Assembly (NCBI RefSeq): GCF_014596445.1
Contig: NZ_MECL01000193.1
Location: forward strand, 1-64,000
Direction of reading: 5' to 3'
From: Streptomyces sp. CBMA29
GTDB taxonomy: Bacteria; Actinomycetota; Actinomycetes; Streptomycetales; Streptomycetaceae
Length of the DNA: 64,000 nt
The number at the start of each line of letters is the position of its first letter. The first letter of the stretch is position 1. The position numbers and the translations under genes are program-made. Shown here piece after piece: positions 31,904-41,335 of this stretch. The notes under the pieces were generated by a model. That model made no database searches and was not told the DNA's origin. It saw only the letters and a program-made list of their open reading frames with translations.

Positions 31904-32637
31904 GCGGGGCGAGTACGGCGGGCGCGGCGGCGCTGCTGGCGCTGCATCACGGGCGGTCCGTGGACGACCCGTTGGTGCTGCCGGGCCCCTGGGACGCGGC
32001 CAGCGCCCGCGTCTTCGCGGACGCGGGTTTCCCCGCGCTGGCGACGCCGAGCGCGGGCGTATCGGCCTCGCTGGGCTACGAGGACGGTGAGGCTCCGGCC
32101 GACGAGATGTTCGCCGCGATCCGGCGGATCACGCGGGCCGTGGACGTGCCCGTCTCGGCGGACGTCGAGGCCGGATACGGGCTGTCCGCCGAGGAGTTGG
32201 TCGAGCGGCTGCTGGGGGCCGGGGCCGTCGGCTGCAATCTGGAGGACTCCGAGCCGGGGGCCAGGGGGCTGGTCGAGCCCCAGCGGCAGGCGGACCGGCT
32301 CGCGGCCGTCCGCGCCGCCGCCGGGGACACCCTGGTCATCAACGCGCGCGTCGACACCTTCCTGCGCGGCGACCGCACCACCGGCGCCGCCGTCGAGCGC
32401 TGCCGCCTGTACGCCGCCGCCGGAGCCGACTGCGTCTACCCCATCCTCGCCCCGCCCGCCCTCCTCCCCGAGATCGCCTCCGGAGTCGGCACCCCCGTCA
32501 ACGCCCTCTGCCGCCCCGGCGGCCCCTCCCCCCGCGAACTCGCCTTCATGGGCGCCACCCGCGTCACCTTCGGCGGCGGCCTCCAGCAACAAGCCCTGGA
32601 AGCCGTCCGCGAAATGGCGACCGGCATGCGCCTGTGA
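31900..32637 (+). CDS. Isocitrate lyase/PEP phosphomutase-superfamily protein
   Basis: 245-residue TIM-barrel enzyme. PWDAASARVFADAGFPALATPSAGVSASLG begins the fold, followed by VPVSADVEAGYG (metal-binding Asp/Glu), GCNLEDSE and VINARVDTFLRG (catalytic Arg/Asp). These belong to the ICL/PEPM family, which cleaves or forms C-C or P-C bonds next to carboxylates. The substrate is unknown. GTG 31900 is translationally coupled to the AhpD-like gene. Confidence 0.88.
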   Translation: MSGASTAGAAALLALHHGRSVDDPLVLPGPWDAASARVFADAGFPALATPSAGVSASLGYEDGEAPADEMFAAIRRITRAVDVPVSADVEAGYGLSAEELVERLLGAGAVGCNLEDSEPGARGLVEPQRQADRLAAVRAAAGDTLVINARVDTFLRGDRTTGAAVERCRLYAAAGADCVYPILAPPALLPEIASGVGTPVNALCRPGGPSPRELAFMGATRVTFGGGLQQQALEAVREMATGMRL

Positions 32638-32678
32638 CCCGCCGGGCGCGCGTCGCGTAAAGGCGCCGGGCCACGGTG

Positions 32679-32727
32679 TTCAGGGGCGCGGTGGACCGGC
32701 ACGCTCAGCCGTGGCCGCGCCCCTGAA
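32679..32727. terminator. Interspersed repeat forming a 13-bp stem
   Basis: TTCAGGGGCGCGG (32679-32691) and CCGCGCCCCTGAA (32715-32727) are perfect inverted arms of the common Streptomyces GGGGCGCGG repeat. It lies between convergent transcription units and may act as a terminator. Confidence 0.6.
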
Positions 32728-32793
32728 AAGCTCAACCCGCCCGGGAGAGGCCAGGACCTGTCCGGCGGATCACGAACGGCCCCTTCGGCCCCT

Positions 32794-32870
32794 GGCACGC
32801 ACGCCGCGTTGCCGAAATACCCGAATAGCTCCGCTACGAGGCCATCCCGGCGCCTTGCGCTCGCACATAC
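32794..32870 (-). repeat. Dispersed ~80-bp repeat, copy A
   Basis: Its reverse complement aligns with 62338-62417: both contain CGCAAGGCG, GTAGCGGAGCTA, AACGCGGCG and GCGTGCGTGCC in the same order. It is intergenic and non-coding. Confidence 0.65.
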
Positions 32871-32910
32871 CAGGCACCGCCTGGACCGCCCATGATCCGC
32901 CGGACGGGCC

Positions 32911-35220
32911 CTAGTTCTGGGGCTTGACCACGGCGGCTTGGGGGCGGATGGGGAGGCGGGGGACGGGGCGGGCGGTGGCGGCGCGGACGGCGGCGGCCAC
33001 CGCGGCGGGGGCGGTGACGACGGGGACGGCGGAGACGGCCTTGGCGCCGAAGGGGGCGAGGACGTCGCGCTCCTCGACCAGCCGGATGATGCGGACCGTG
33101 GGGGCGTCGAGGGCGGTCGGCAGGCAGTAGCCGGTGAGGCTGGGGCGTTTGACGATGCCCCGGGGCGCGCGGAGGTCCTCCATCAGGGCGAGGCCGACGC
33201 CCTGGGTGATCCCGGCCTCGATGCGGGCGGCGAGCTGGCGGGGGTTGAGGATGCGGCCGACGTCCTGGGCGACGGCCATCTCCACCACGCGCACGGCGCC
33301 CAGTTCGATGTCGACGTCGACCACGGCGCGAATCGCGCAGAAGGTGAGGCCGACGAAGGCGTCGCCCTGGCCGGTGTCGTCGAGACGGTCGGTCGGGTGC
33401 GGGCGGCACTGCGCGGTGGCCCACAGCTCCTTGCCGTCGAGAGTCTCGGCGACGGTGGTGGACAGGACGCCGTCGTACGAGGTGATCTTGCCGTCGGCGA
33501 TGGACAGCAGCTCCACGGACATGCCGAACTTGGCGGCGAGCGGCTGGAGCAGCTGGGTGCGTACCATCTTGGCCGCGCGCTCGACGGCGCCGCCCGACAC
33601 CCAGGTGTGGCGTCCGCGCGCGGAGGGTCCCGACGGCGGCTGGTCGGTGTCGGACGGCAGCACCTGGACGTCGTCGATGCCGAGGACTTCCTGGACGATC
33701 TGCCGGGCCAGCGTGGTGAATCCCTGGCCGGTCTCGACGGCGGCGCAGATGACGGTGGCACGGCCGTCGTGGACGCGTACGGTCGCGGTCGACACCTCGT
33801 CGGCGCCCTCGGCGCCGAGCACGTGGACCATGCCGAGCGCGTAGCCGACCCCGCGCCGTACCGCGCCCGGCTCGCCCGCGCCCGAGGTGCCGCCGGGCAG
33901 CAGCCACTGCGACTCGTCGTCGCCGTCGGGCAGCGGGGGCAGCTCGGCGTCGCGTACGGCCTTCAGCAGCTCGCCGACGGGCGCGGGGCAGGTGACGGTC
34001 TGGCCGGTGGGCAGCAGGTCGCCGGTGGCCAGGACGTTGCGCATCCGGATCTCGGCCGGTTCCAGGCCGACCTTCGCGGCGAGCTTGTCCATCTGGCCCT
34101 CGTACGCGGCGCAGACCTGGAGGGCGCCCTCGCCGCGTACGTGTCCTGACGGCGGGTTGTTGGTGCGTACGGCCCAGCCCTCGACGAAGACGTGCGGGAC
34201 GACGTAGGGACCGGCCGCGAAGGCCACGGCGGCGGCGAGCGCGTCGGAGGAGGCGTCGGCGTACGCGCCCGCGTCGAGCAGGATCTGCGCCTCGACCTTG
34301 ACCAGGCGGCCCTCGGCGTCGGCGTGGTGCCGGTAACGCAGCAGGGTGGGGTGGCGGTGGGCGTGGCCGAGGAAGGACTCCTCGCGGGTGGCCACGAATT
34401 TGACCGGGCAGCCGGTCTTGAGCGCGAGCAGGCCGAGCGGGAGCTGGACGCCGGAGTCCTCGCGGTCGCCCATCGCGCCGGGAACGCCGGTGACGACGAC
34501 CTTGACGCGGTCGGGTTCGAGGCCGAAGCAGGCGGCGGCCAGGTCGCGGTCGGCGTGCGGGTCGGTGGAGGCGACGTACAGCTCGACGCCGCCGTCCGGG
34601 CGCGGGACGGCGAGTCCGGCCTCGGCGCCGATCGGGGCCGGGTCCTGGCGGCCGACCCGGTACAGGCCCTCCACGATGACGTCGCCGACCGCGTCGGGGT
34701 CGCCGAAGCGCAGCGGGATGTGCCGGATCAGATTGCCGTCGGGGTGCAGCGGCTCGGCGGCGAACGCCTTCTCGGGGTCGGTGACCGGCTCCAGCACCTC
34801 GTACTCGACGAGGATCGCGGCGGCGGCCAGCCGGGCGGTGTCGGGGTGGTCGGCGGCGACGGCGGCGATCGGCTCGCCGTGGTGCCGCACCAGGTCCTCG
34901 GCGAAGACCGGGCGGTCCGCGACCCGGCGGCCGTGCATCGCGTCGCCCGGCACGTCCTCGTGTGTGACGACGGCCCGCACGCCGGGCATCGCGACGGCCT
35001 CGCTGGTGTCGATCCGGGTGATCCGCGCGTGCGGGTACGGCGAGCGCAGCACGGCCGCCCACAGCAGCCCCTCGGCCCACAGATCCGCCGCGTACGGGTA
35101 CGTGCCCTGCGCCTTCTGGAGCGCGTCGGCCGACGGCAGCGACACGCCGATCCCCCGTACCGCCCCCGAGCCCGCCAGGGTCTCCGCGACGGGCCCCGGT
35201 CCGTCGATGATGCCGGTCAT
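32911..35220 (-). CDS. Xanthine dehydrogenase-like molybdopterin-binding large subunit
   Basis: 769 residues of the xanthine dehydrogenase/aldehyde oxidase large-subunit family. The N-terminal a/b hammerhead is clear (GTYPYAADLWAEGLLWAAVLRSPYPHARI), and ETGQGFTTLARQIVQEVLG gives the GQG cofactor loop. Two key sites deviate: the RGFG loop reads GHVRGEGALQ, and the C-terminal catalytic segment, usually K-x-V-G-E-x-P, reads GAKAVSAVPVV with Ala in place of the catalytic Glu. It is last in a three-gene operon (FAD, Fe-S, Mo subunits) with 4-bp overlaps. Hydroxylation of a purine may not be its reaction. Confidence 0.9.
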   Translation of the reverse strand: MTGIIDGPGPVAETLAGSGAVRGIGVSLPSADALQKAQGTYPYAADLWAEGLLWAAVLRSPYPHARITRIDTSEAVAMPGVRAVVTHEDVPGDAMHGRRVADRPVFAEDLVRHHGEPIAAVAADHPDTARLAAAAILVEYEVLEPVTDPEKAFAAEPLHPDGNLIRHIPLRFGDPDAVGDVIVEGLYRVGRQDPAPIGAEAGLAVPRPDGGVELYVASTDPHADRDLAAACFGLEPDRVKVVVTGVPGAMGDREDSGVQLPLGLLALKTGCPVKFVATREESFLGHAHRHPTLLRYRHHADAEGRLVKVEAQILLDAGAYADASSDALAAAVAFAAGPYVVPHVFVEGWAVRTNNPPSGHVRGEGALQVCAAYEGQMDKLAAKVGLEPAEIRMRNVLATGDLLPTGQTVTCPAPVGELLKAVRDAELPPLPDGDDESQWLLPGGTSGAGEPGAVRRGVGYALGMVHVLGAEGADEVSTATVRVHDGRATVICAAVETGQGFTTLARQIVQEVLGIDDVQVLPSDTDQPPSGPSARGRHTWVSGGAVERAAKMVRTQLLQPLAAKFGMSVELLSIADGKITSYDGVLSTTVAETLDGKELWATAQCRPHPTDRLDDTGQGDAFVGLTFCAIRAVVDVDIELGAVRVVEMAVAQDVGRILNPRQLAARIEAGITQGVGLALMEDLRAPRGIVKRPSLTGYCLPTALDAPTVRIIRLVEERDVLAPFGAKAVSAVPVVTAPAAVAAAVRAATARPVPRLPIRPQAAVVKPQN

Positions 35221-36977
35221 GCGGCGCCTCCCGAGGGGCCGCCCTGGTGCGGGACGCGGGCGGTGGAGGAGGCCGCGGACGACGGGTTGTCGGGGTCGTC
35301 GGCGGCGGCCTCGCGGGCGGCGACGACCTGGTCGACGGCGTCGAGGACGCCGCGGTAGCCGGAGCAGCGGCAGAGGTTGCCGCACAGCGCCTGGCGGGTC
35401 TCCAGGTCGGTGGGTCTGTGGTTGCCCTCCAGCAGGTCGTGCACCGTCATCGCCATGCCGGGGATGCAGAAGCCGCACTGTACGGCGCCGGATTCGGCGA
35501 GCGCGCGCTGGACGTCGGAGGGGCGGCCGTCCACGCTCAGTCCTTCGACGGTACGGACCTCGCTGCCCGCCGCGGTGGCCGCGGGCACCAGGCAGGAGGC
35601 GACCAGACGGCCGTCGACCTGGACGGAGCAGGCCCCGCACTCGCCCTGTTCGCAGCCGTCCTTGGCGCCGGCGAGGCCGAGGCGTTCGCGCAGCACGTAG
35701 AGCAGGGACTCGCCGAGCCAGGCGTCGGTCACCGGGCGGTCGGCGCCGTTGACCCGCAGGACGTAGGAGGCGAGGGGGTGTTCGCTGTGGGTCTCCTCGA
35801 CGGGTTCCGGCTCCGGCTCCGGCTCGGCCTCGTCGGCCGCGAGGTCGCCGTCCGCCGCCGCCTCCGCCGTGTCGGAGTCCGGGGCTGCGGCCGGTGCAGG
35901 GGCGTCGGGGGCGTCCGGGGCGAGGGCGTCCGGGAGCGGCCCGGCCAGGCGCAGTTCGTCCGGCGCATGTCCGTCCGGTACGAAGCCGTCCGGTACGCGG
36001 CCGTTCGCCACCAGCTCCTCGCCGCCGTCGAGCGCGGGCAAGCCCGGCAGTGCGGACAGGCCGTCCAGGCCGCCCGGCAGGGCGTCGAGGCCGCGGAGAC
36101 CGTCGAGCGCGGACAGGCCGTCGACGCCGTCGAGCGCGCCGATCCCGGTGAGCGGGGTGAGGCCGTCCGACAGGCCCTCGGGGTCGTGCAGCGCGCCCGC
36201 GCTGCCGGGGCTCTCGGGGTCGCCGGGGGCGCGCGTCCTGGCCGCCGGGTCGCGGTCGGTGTCGTAGTCGACGTCGTGGCCGCTGTGGACGTTGCGGTCG
36301 TTGCGCGCGAACGCGCTGTCGGCGGTGGCCTGGTGTCCCGCGCCGGGCGGCGGGCCCTCCGGGTCGTCGACGGCCGCGGACCAGGCGGCCTGGGTGGGCG
36401 GCCAGGGCAGCCCCTCGTCAACTCCCGCGCCGAGGCCCGTGCCCAGACCCGTACCGGGGTCGATGCCGGTGCCGACACCGCTGAAGTCCCACTGGCCGGT
36501 GAGCTGGTCCTGCGGTGTCCCCTGCCCGGCCTGGGCCTGAGCGGCCGCCTGAGCCGCCGCCTGGGCCTGAGCGGCAGCCGCCGCGCCCTGCCCGAACATC
36601 CCCGCGGGGAAGGACTGCGTGGGCGCGGGTGACGGCGCCTGGTCCCACGGCGAGGCGAACGAGCCGACGGAGAACTCCCCCGAGTCGCCGTCCGCGTCAT
36701 CTTTTATGACCGGGATCGACCACTGGGTGACCGGGTCGCCCTCACCGGTGACGGGCGGTCCCGCCGGGCCGTGCGCGCCGAGCGGGTCCTCGCCCGGCCG
36801 CGGCTCCGGCGGCAGTTGGGCCGCGAAGGAGACGTGCATGGTCTGGTCGGGGTCGTAGTCCCCGCCGCCGGGCACGGGCTGCCAGGTCCCCGACGTACCG
36901 GGCGACGTGCCGGACCCGCCGGACGTGCCCGACCTGTCGTCGGTGCCGGGCGCGCCCGGCTGCGGCTGGTCGGTCAT
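35217..36977 (-). CDS. [2Fe-2S] subunit of the XDH-like complex with ~410-residue disordered N-terminus
   Basis: 586 residues, whereas such subunits are normally ~160-200. The C-terminal ~170 residues are canonical: a plant-type ferredoxin domain (KDGCEQGECGACSVQVDG) and the second cluster domain (QCGFCIPGMAMTVHDLL, LCGNLCRCSGY). The N-terminal part is Pro/Gly/Asp/Ala-rich and contains poly-Ala/Gln and degenerate repeats of GLDGLSAL and VPDG type. The start ATG 36977 overlaps the FAD subunit stop. The extension could recruit partners or tether the enzyme; no fold is evident. Confidence 0.9.
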   Translation of the reverse strand: MTDQPQPGAPGTDDRSGTSGGSGTSPGTSGTWQPVPGGGDYDPDQTMHVSFAAQLPPEPRPGEDPLGAHGPAGPPVTGEGDPVTQWSIPVIKDDADGDSGEFSVGSFASPWDQAPSPAPTQSFPAGMFGQGAAAAAQAQAAAQAAAQAQAGQGTPQDQLTGQWDFSGVGTGIDPGTGLGTGLGAGVDEGLPWPPTQAAWSAAVDDPEGPPPGAGHQATADSAFARNDRNVHSGHDVDYDTDRDPAARTRAPGDPESPGSAGALHDPEGLSDGLTPLTGIGALDGVDGLSALDGLRGLDALPGGLDGLSALPGLPALDGGEELVANGRVPDGFVPDGHAPDELRLAGPLPDALAPDAPDAPAPAAAPDSDTAEAAADGDLAADEAEPEPEPEPVEETHSEHPLASYVLRVNGADRPVTDAWLGESLLYVLRERLGLAGAKDGCEQGECGACSVQVDGRLVASCLVPAATAAGSEVRTVEGLSVDGRPSDVQRALAESGAVQCGFCIPGMAMTVHDLLEGNHRPTDLETRQALCGNLCRCSGYRGVLDAVDQVVAAREAAADDPDNPSSAASSTARVPHQGGPSGGAA

Positions 36978-37846
36978 GCCAGTGCCCTCCCGAGCGCTCG
37001 ACGGGACAGTGCGGCCACGGTACGGCGTAGCTGGACGGCGGCGGGCGGCAGTTCGACACCTTCCTGGTCCGGGATGCACGCGGCGGCCACGTACTCACCG
37101 AAGGCCGTGCACGCCTCGGGGGCGAGATTGCGGTCGCCGTCCCAGTCGATGAGGCCCGCGACCCACTGCTCGGCCTCCAGGGGCCGCAGCGGCACCGGCG
37201 CGACCGCGCCCACCGAGCAGCGCACCTGGCGGCGCGCGGGGTCGACCACGAGCGCGACGGAGGCGACCGCGCGGCCAGGGCCGGTGCGCCCGGTGGCCTT
37301 GAGGAAGGTCTGCGGCGCGTGCAGCAGCGGAATCCTCACGAAGGCGAGGAGTTCGCCGGGGCGCAGCGGGTCCATGCCGGTGAGCAGGTGGCTGACCGGG
37401 AGTTCGCGGTCGCCCTCGGGTCCGGCGACGATGACGCTGGCCTCCAGCGCGGCGAGCACCGGGAGGGCGTCGCCGGTCGGGGCCGCGGTCGCGATGTTGC
37501 CGCCGAGGGTGCCCGCGTTGCGGATCTGCGGCGGTCCCGCGGAGCGGGCGGCGGCGGCGAGCGCGGGGATGAGGGCGGCGAAGTCCGGCCGCCCCATCCG
37601 CGCGTGGGTCAGTCCGGCGCCGAGCAGCGCCGCGCCGTCCGCGTACTGCCAGCCGCGGATCTCACTGATCCGGCCGAGGCCGACCAGCGCGTCCGGGCGC
37701 AGCAGCCCGGAGTTCACCGCCGCCATCAGGTCGGTGCCGCCTGCGACGGGCACGGCGCCGGGCATGGCGGCGAGCGCCTCCACCGCCTCGTCGAGCGAGG
37801 ACGGCAGCGTCACGTTCTCCGCCGTCTGCCGTGCATACGTGCTCAC
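36974..37846 (-). CDS. FAD-binding (CoxM/XdhB-type) subunit of the XDH-like complex
   Basis: 290 residues. The CO dehydrogenase flavoprotein fold is shown by VPVAGGTDLMAAVNSG (FAD pyrophosphate loop), IRNAGTLGGNIATAAPTGD (second FAD loop) and the GRAVASVALVVD region. GTG 37846 has a purine-rich GGAAGGGGCAGG upstream. First gene of the operon. It passes electrons from the Fe-S clusters to NAD+ or another acceptor. No XdhC-type maturation gene is visible in the window. Confidence 0.92.
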   Translation of the reverse strand: MSTYARQTAENVTLPSSLDEAVEALAAMPGAVPVAGGTDLMAAVNSGLLRPDALVGLGRISEIRGWQYADGAALLGAGLTHARMGRPDFAALIPALAAAARSAGPPQIRNAGTLGGNIATAAPTGDALPVLAALEASVIVAGPEGDRELPVSHLLTGMDPLRPGELLAFVRIPLLHAPQTFLKATGRTGPGRAVASVALVVDPARRQVRCSVGAVAPVPLRPLEAEQWVAGLIDWDGDRNLAPEACTAFGEYVAAACIPDQEGVELPPAAVQLRRTVAALSRRALGRALA

Positions 37847-38113
37847 GCAGCCTGCCCCTTCCCGGCCTTCCTCCGTCGCGCGGTAGCCGTACCGTACGTG
37901 CTCACAGCCTGGACGTGGCAACTCTGGCACATGTTCCACGGTGGTCAACGCGAGGGTCCACGAAGTACCGATCCGTCCGTCACGGGCGCGATCGTACGGC
38001 TCTGACGGAATCAACCGCTGTGCCGGAATTGCCATCCTTCGGGTGTGTTGCGACGGTACGCCAGTCCACCGTGCCAGCTCCGCCCGCGCCGGGTGCGGAA
38101 GTTGCGGAATCAG

Positions 38114-39745
38114 TCACACGATCGGGGGCGGACCGTCCTTGGGACGGCCGAGGACTCCGGGGCGGCGCTGCCACGGCAGCGGGCCGCCCGGCGGCCGGTA
38201 CTCCACGCCCAGGGCGTCCAGGCGGGCGTAGTGGGTCCGCATCCGGGCCTCGAATTCCGGCCAGTCGCGCTCGTCGGCGGCGGGCAGGTCCGACCAGGCG
38301 ACCTCGGCGAAGGCGGCGAGCCGCGGGAAGGCCATGTAGTCCAGCACCCTGACGGAGTCCATGACCTCGGTCCAGATGTTGGCCTGCGTGCCGATGACGT
38401 GCGCCGCCTCCTTCTCGGTGAGCTGCGGCGGAACCGGCTCGAAGCGGAAGACGTCCTCCAGGCCGCGGGCGTGCGCGATCGGCACCGGCTCCCCGGGGTC
38501 CTCCGACTGCCGCCAGTCCAGGTAGACATGGGTCTGGGGGCACATGACCACGTCGTGCCCCGCCTTGGCCGCCGCGATGCCGCCCGCGTATCCCTGCCAC
38601 GACGACACGGCGGCGCCCTCGGCGAGGCCGCCCTCCAGGATCTCGTCCCAGCCGATCAGCCGCCGGCCGCGCTCGGTCAGCCAGTGGTCGAAGTGGCCGA
38701 TCATCCAGCTCTGGAGCTCGTCCTCGTCCTCCAGGCCCAGCTCCTGCATCCGCTCCTGCGCCGAACGCGAGGCGCGCCACTGGTCCTTGGGACACTCGTC
38801 GCCGCCGACGTGGAAGAACTCGCCGGGGAACAGCTCCAACAGCTCGGCGAAGACGTTCTCGTAGAAGCGCAGGGTGCTCTCGGCGGGCGAGAGCACGTTG
38901 GGGTTGACGCCCCACGTGGTCAGCACCGGGAGGGCCGAGGCGTCGAGGACGTCGGTGTTGCCGAGCTCCGGATACGCGGCGATGGCCGCCTGCGAGTGGC
39001 CGGGGATGTCGACCTCGGGGACGACGGTGATGTGCCGCTCGGCGGCGTACGCGACGATCTCGCGGATGTCGTCCTGGGTGTAGTAGCCGCCGTGCGGGCG
39101 CTCGTCCCACAGCGGCGACTCGCGCAGCCCGACCTTCGTGCGCTCCCGCCACGCGCCGACCTCGGTCAGCTTCGGGTAGCGCTTGATCTCCACCCGCCAG
39201 CCCTGGTCGTCGGTGAGGTGGAAGTGCAGCACGTTCAGCTTGTGGGCGGCCATCAGGTCGAGGTACTTGAACACGACGTCCTTCGGCATGAAGTGCCGTG
39301 CCACGTCGAGCATGAAGCCGCGCCAGGCGAAGCGGGGGGCGTCCTGTATCCGGCAGGTCGGCACGCGCCACTCGCGCTCCCCCAGGGGCGCCCGGCGGAA
39401 GGCGTCGGCCCCCAGGAGCTGGCGCAGGGTCTGCGCGCCCCAGAAGACGCCGGCGGGGCTCCCGCCGAAGACGTGCACGCCGGAGTTGGGCGCCGCCATG
39501 ATGCGGTAGCCCTCGGGGCCCAGGTCCCTGGCCACCTCCTCGTCCACCGCCAGCCGGATCACGTCCTTCCCTGACGGCTCCACCGGCGCCAGCGGCAGGC
39601 CCGTCGCCGCCGCGAGCACTCCGCGCAGCCAGCGCGCGGCGCCTTCGGCGCCGGGGCTCGCGGTGAGGGTCGTCTCGGGCCCGAGGACGAAGGCGTCGTC
39701 GGTGCCGTACGGGGTCTGATGGCGCGGGGCCGGAATGAGGTCCAT
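38114..39745 (-). CDS. Beta-N-acetylhexosaminidase, glycoside hydrolase family 20
   Basis: 543-residue GH20 enzyme that removes terminal GlcNAc/GalNAc from chitin or peptidoglycan fragments. An N-terminal GH20b domain (TLTASPGAEGAARWL...) precedes the catalytic barrel with RGFMLDVARHF, NVLHFHLTDDQGWR and the acid-base pair Asp316-Glu317 in HVGGDECPK. There is no signal peptide, so it is probably cytoplasmic. ATG 39745 is preferred to 39754 because GGTGAGG then lies nine bases upstream. It fits cell-wall recycling and GlcNAc use. Confidence 0.94.
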   Translation of the reverse strand: MDLIPAPRHQTPYGTDDAFVLGPETTLTASPGAEGAARWLRGVLAAATGLPLAPVEPSGKDVIRLAVDEEVARDLGPEGYRIMAAPNSGVHVFGGSPAGVFWGAQTLRQLLGADAFRRAPLGEREWRVPTCRIQDAPRFAWRGFMLDVARHFMPKDVVFKYLDLMAAHKLNVLHFHLTDDQGWRVEIKRYPKLTEVGAWRERTKVGLRESPLWDERPHGGYYTQDDIREIVAYAAERHITVVPEVDIPGHSQAAIAAYPELGNTDVLDASALPVLTTWGVNPNVLSPAESTLRFYENVFAELLELFPGEFFHVGGDECPKDQWRASRSAQERMQELGLEDEDELQSWMIGHFDHWLTERGRRLIGWDEILEGGLAEGAAVSSWQGYAGGIAAAKAGHDVVMCPQTHVYLDWRQSEDPGEPVPIAHARGLEDVFRFEPVPPQLTEKEAAHVIGTQANIWTEVMDSVRVLDYMAFPRLAAFAEVAWSDLPAADERDWPEFEARMRTHYARLDALGVEYRPPGGPLPWQRRPGVLGRPKDGPPPIV

Positions 39746-39840
39746 GGGGGTCATCCTCACCCGAAATCTGCGATTGGCATAGACCAATCCCGCAGCTGGC
39801 CGGCTGAGGACGGTTCTCCGACTGCGGAAGCGTCGCGGCT

Positions 39841-40010
39841 GGTCGCGCAGTTCCCCGCGCCCCTGAAAAGACCGGCACACCGCCCACCGCAAACGTGCCC
39901 CCGCAGGGGCGCGGGTGAAGGCGGCGGGCACGGGCCCCGAAGGGGCGCGAGGAACTGCGCGACAAGCCCCCGCAGGGGCGCGGGTGAAGGCGGCGGGGGG
40001 AACGTACCCC
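39841..40010. repeat. Cluster of Streptomyces interspersed repeats
   Basis: CGCAGTTCCCCGCGCCCCTGAAAAG (39848-39872) is followed by the inverted form GGGGCGCGAGGAACTGCGCG (39943-39962) and two direct copies of CCCGCAGGGGCGCGGGTGAA (about 39899 and 39967). It is intergenic between the GH20 and TPR genes; the arms could pair as a long hairpin. Confidence 0.65.
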
Positions 40011-40027
40011 CTTATCGGGACCCGCGG

Positions 40028-41299
40028 TCAGAAGGCGGCAGCCGCCCTCTCGCGTTGGGCGCGCACAGCCAGCAGGACGGTCAGGGTCACGCCGAGGAGC
40101 AGCCACGCCAAGTGGGCGACGGTGAGAGCCTGCCACGCGGAGTGGGGGACGTCGGGGGCGGAGGCCAGGGCGAGGGTGGCGCCCAGCAGCGCGAGCACGG
40201 CCGCGAGCTGCACACGCCCGTTCCAGCTCCGCAGGAACGCGCGTTCGGCGAAGGGCCCGCCGTACCACCAGCGGACGGCGAGGCCGACGACGACCACGGC
40301 GGCCAGACCGGCCGCGGTCACGGCGGAGACCGCCCACAGCGGCCACGGCGCGCGCTGCCGTTCCTTGTCGCAGGGCAGCACGGTGGTGACCAGCGGCACC
40401 AGCGGGAGTACGGCGACGGCGTTGATCTCCCGGACCCGCCGCAGCCAGGGATCGGCGGCCAGCTCCGTACGGACGGTGGCACGGATGCCCCGCAGCCGGG
40501 CGGGCAGCGGCGTACCGGAGCGGCGGCCGGCCACCGTCAGCAGGACCACGATCAGGACCAGGGCCGCCGCGGCCCCCGCGGCGGTGGCGATGATCTGCCA
40601 GACGTCACCGGTCGCGATCCGGAAGAGCTGGACGCCCACCAGGAGGGCGACGGCGATGATCCCGGCCAGTGCCCCGCCGCGCGGCGCGGTGAGCTGGCTG
40701 GGGTCGGCGCCGAGCATCAGCGCCCGCTCCACCGCGTTCTGGTGCTCGGCGCGGTGCCGTTTGGGCACCCGGCCGAGCAGCCCGCGCCCCGAGGTCAGGG
40801 AGCGGGCCAGCGCGACCTGGGCCTCGGCCTCCTGCGGGGCGAGCGCGACCGCGCGGCGGGCGGCGGCCACCGCGTCCGGCACCCGGCCGAGCCGCCGGTA
40901 GACGTCGGAGAGCAGCACCGACGGCTCCCAGCCGTCGGGGTCGGCGCCGGTGGCCCGCAGCGCGACGGTCAGCGCCGCGTGCGGCTCGTCCAGCGAGAGC
41001 AGCACGACCCCGGCCAGCACGAAGACGTCGGCCGCCTCCGCGGGCCCGGCCAGCGCCAGCGCCCAGTCGACCGACTCGCGGGCCTCGGGGCGCCGCTTCT
41101 CCTGCGCGAGGATCCAGGCGCGCAGCAGGTAGCCCGCACTGCCGTTGCGCTCCACGAAGGCATCGCTGACGAGGTCGTGCGCCTCGGCGAACCGGCTCTG
41201 CGCGACGAGCGAGTGCACCCGCTCGCCGTCGCTCGCGTCGTCGTCGCCGGGCGCGTCCGCCGCGCCGAACGCGCCGTCGTCACCCTGACCGCTGTCCAC
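40028..41299 (-). CDS. TPR-containing membrane protein
   Basis: 423 residues. The N-terminal ~190 residues contain three to four tetratricopeptide-like helix pairs (SRFAEAHDLVSDAFVERN, GSAGYLLRAWILAQEKRRPEAR, PDAVAAARRAVALAPQEAEAQ). The C-terminal half has about five membrane helices. GTG 41299 is the start. A scaffold role at the membrane is likely; no partner is evident. The DUF3039 gene lies upstream on the same strand. Confidence 0.78.
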   Translation of the reverse strand: MDSGQGDDGAFGAADAPGDDDASDGERVHSLVAQSRFAEAHDLVSDAFVERNGSAGYLLRAWILAQEKRRPEARESVDWALALAGPAEAADVFVLAGVVLLSLDEPHAALTVALRATGADPDGWEPSVLLSDVYRRLGRVPDAVAAARRAVALAPQEAEAQVALARSLTSGRGLLGRVPKRHRAEHQNAVERALMLGADPSQLTAPRGGALAGIIAVALLVGVQLFRIATGDVWQIIATAAGAAAALVLIVVLLTVAGRRSGTPLPARLRGIRATVRTELAADPWLRRVREINAVAVLPLVPLVTTVLPCDKERQRAPWPLWAVSAVTAAGLAAVVVVGLAVRWWYGGPFAERAFLRSWNGRVQLAAVLALLGATLALASAPDVPHSAWQALTVAHLAWLLLGVTLTVLLAVRAQRERAAAAF

Positions 41300-41335
41300 G
41301 TCCGCCCCTGTTTCCGCCGGCGAGGAGCGCGGACG

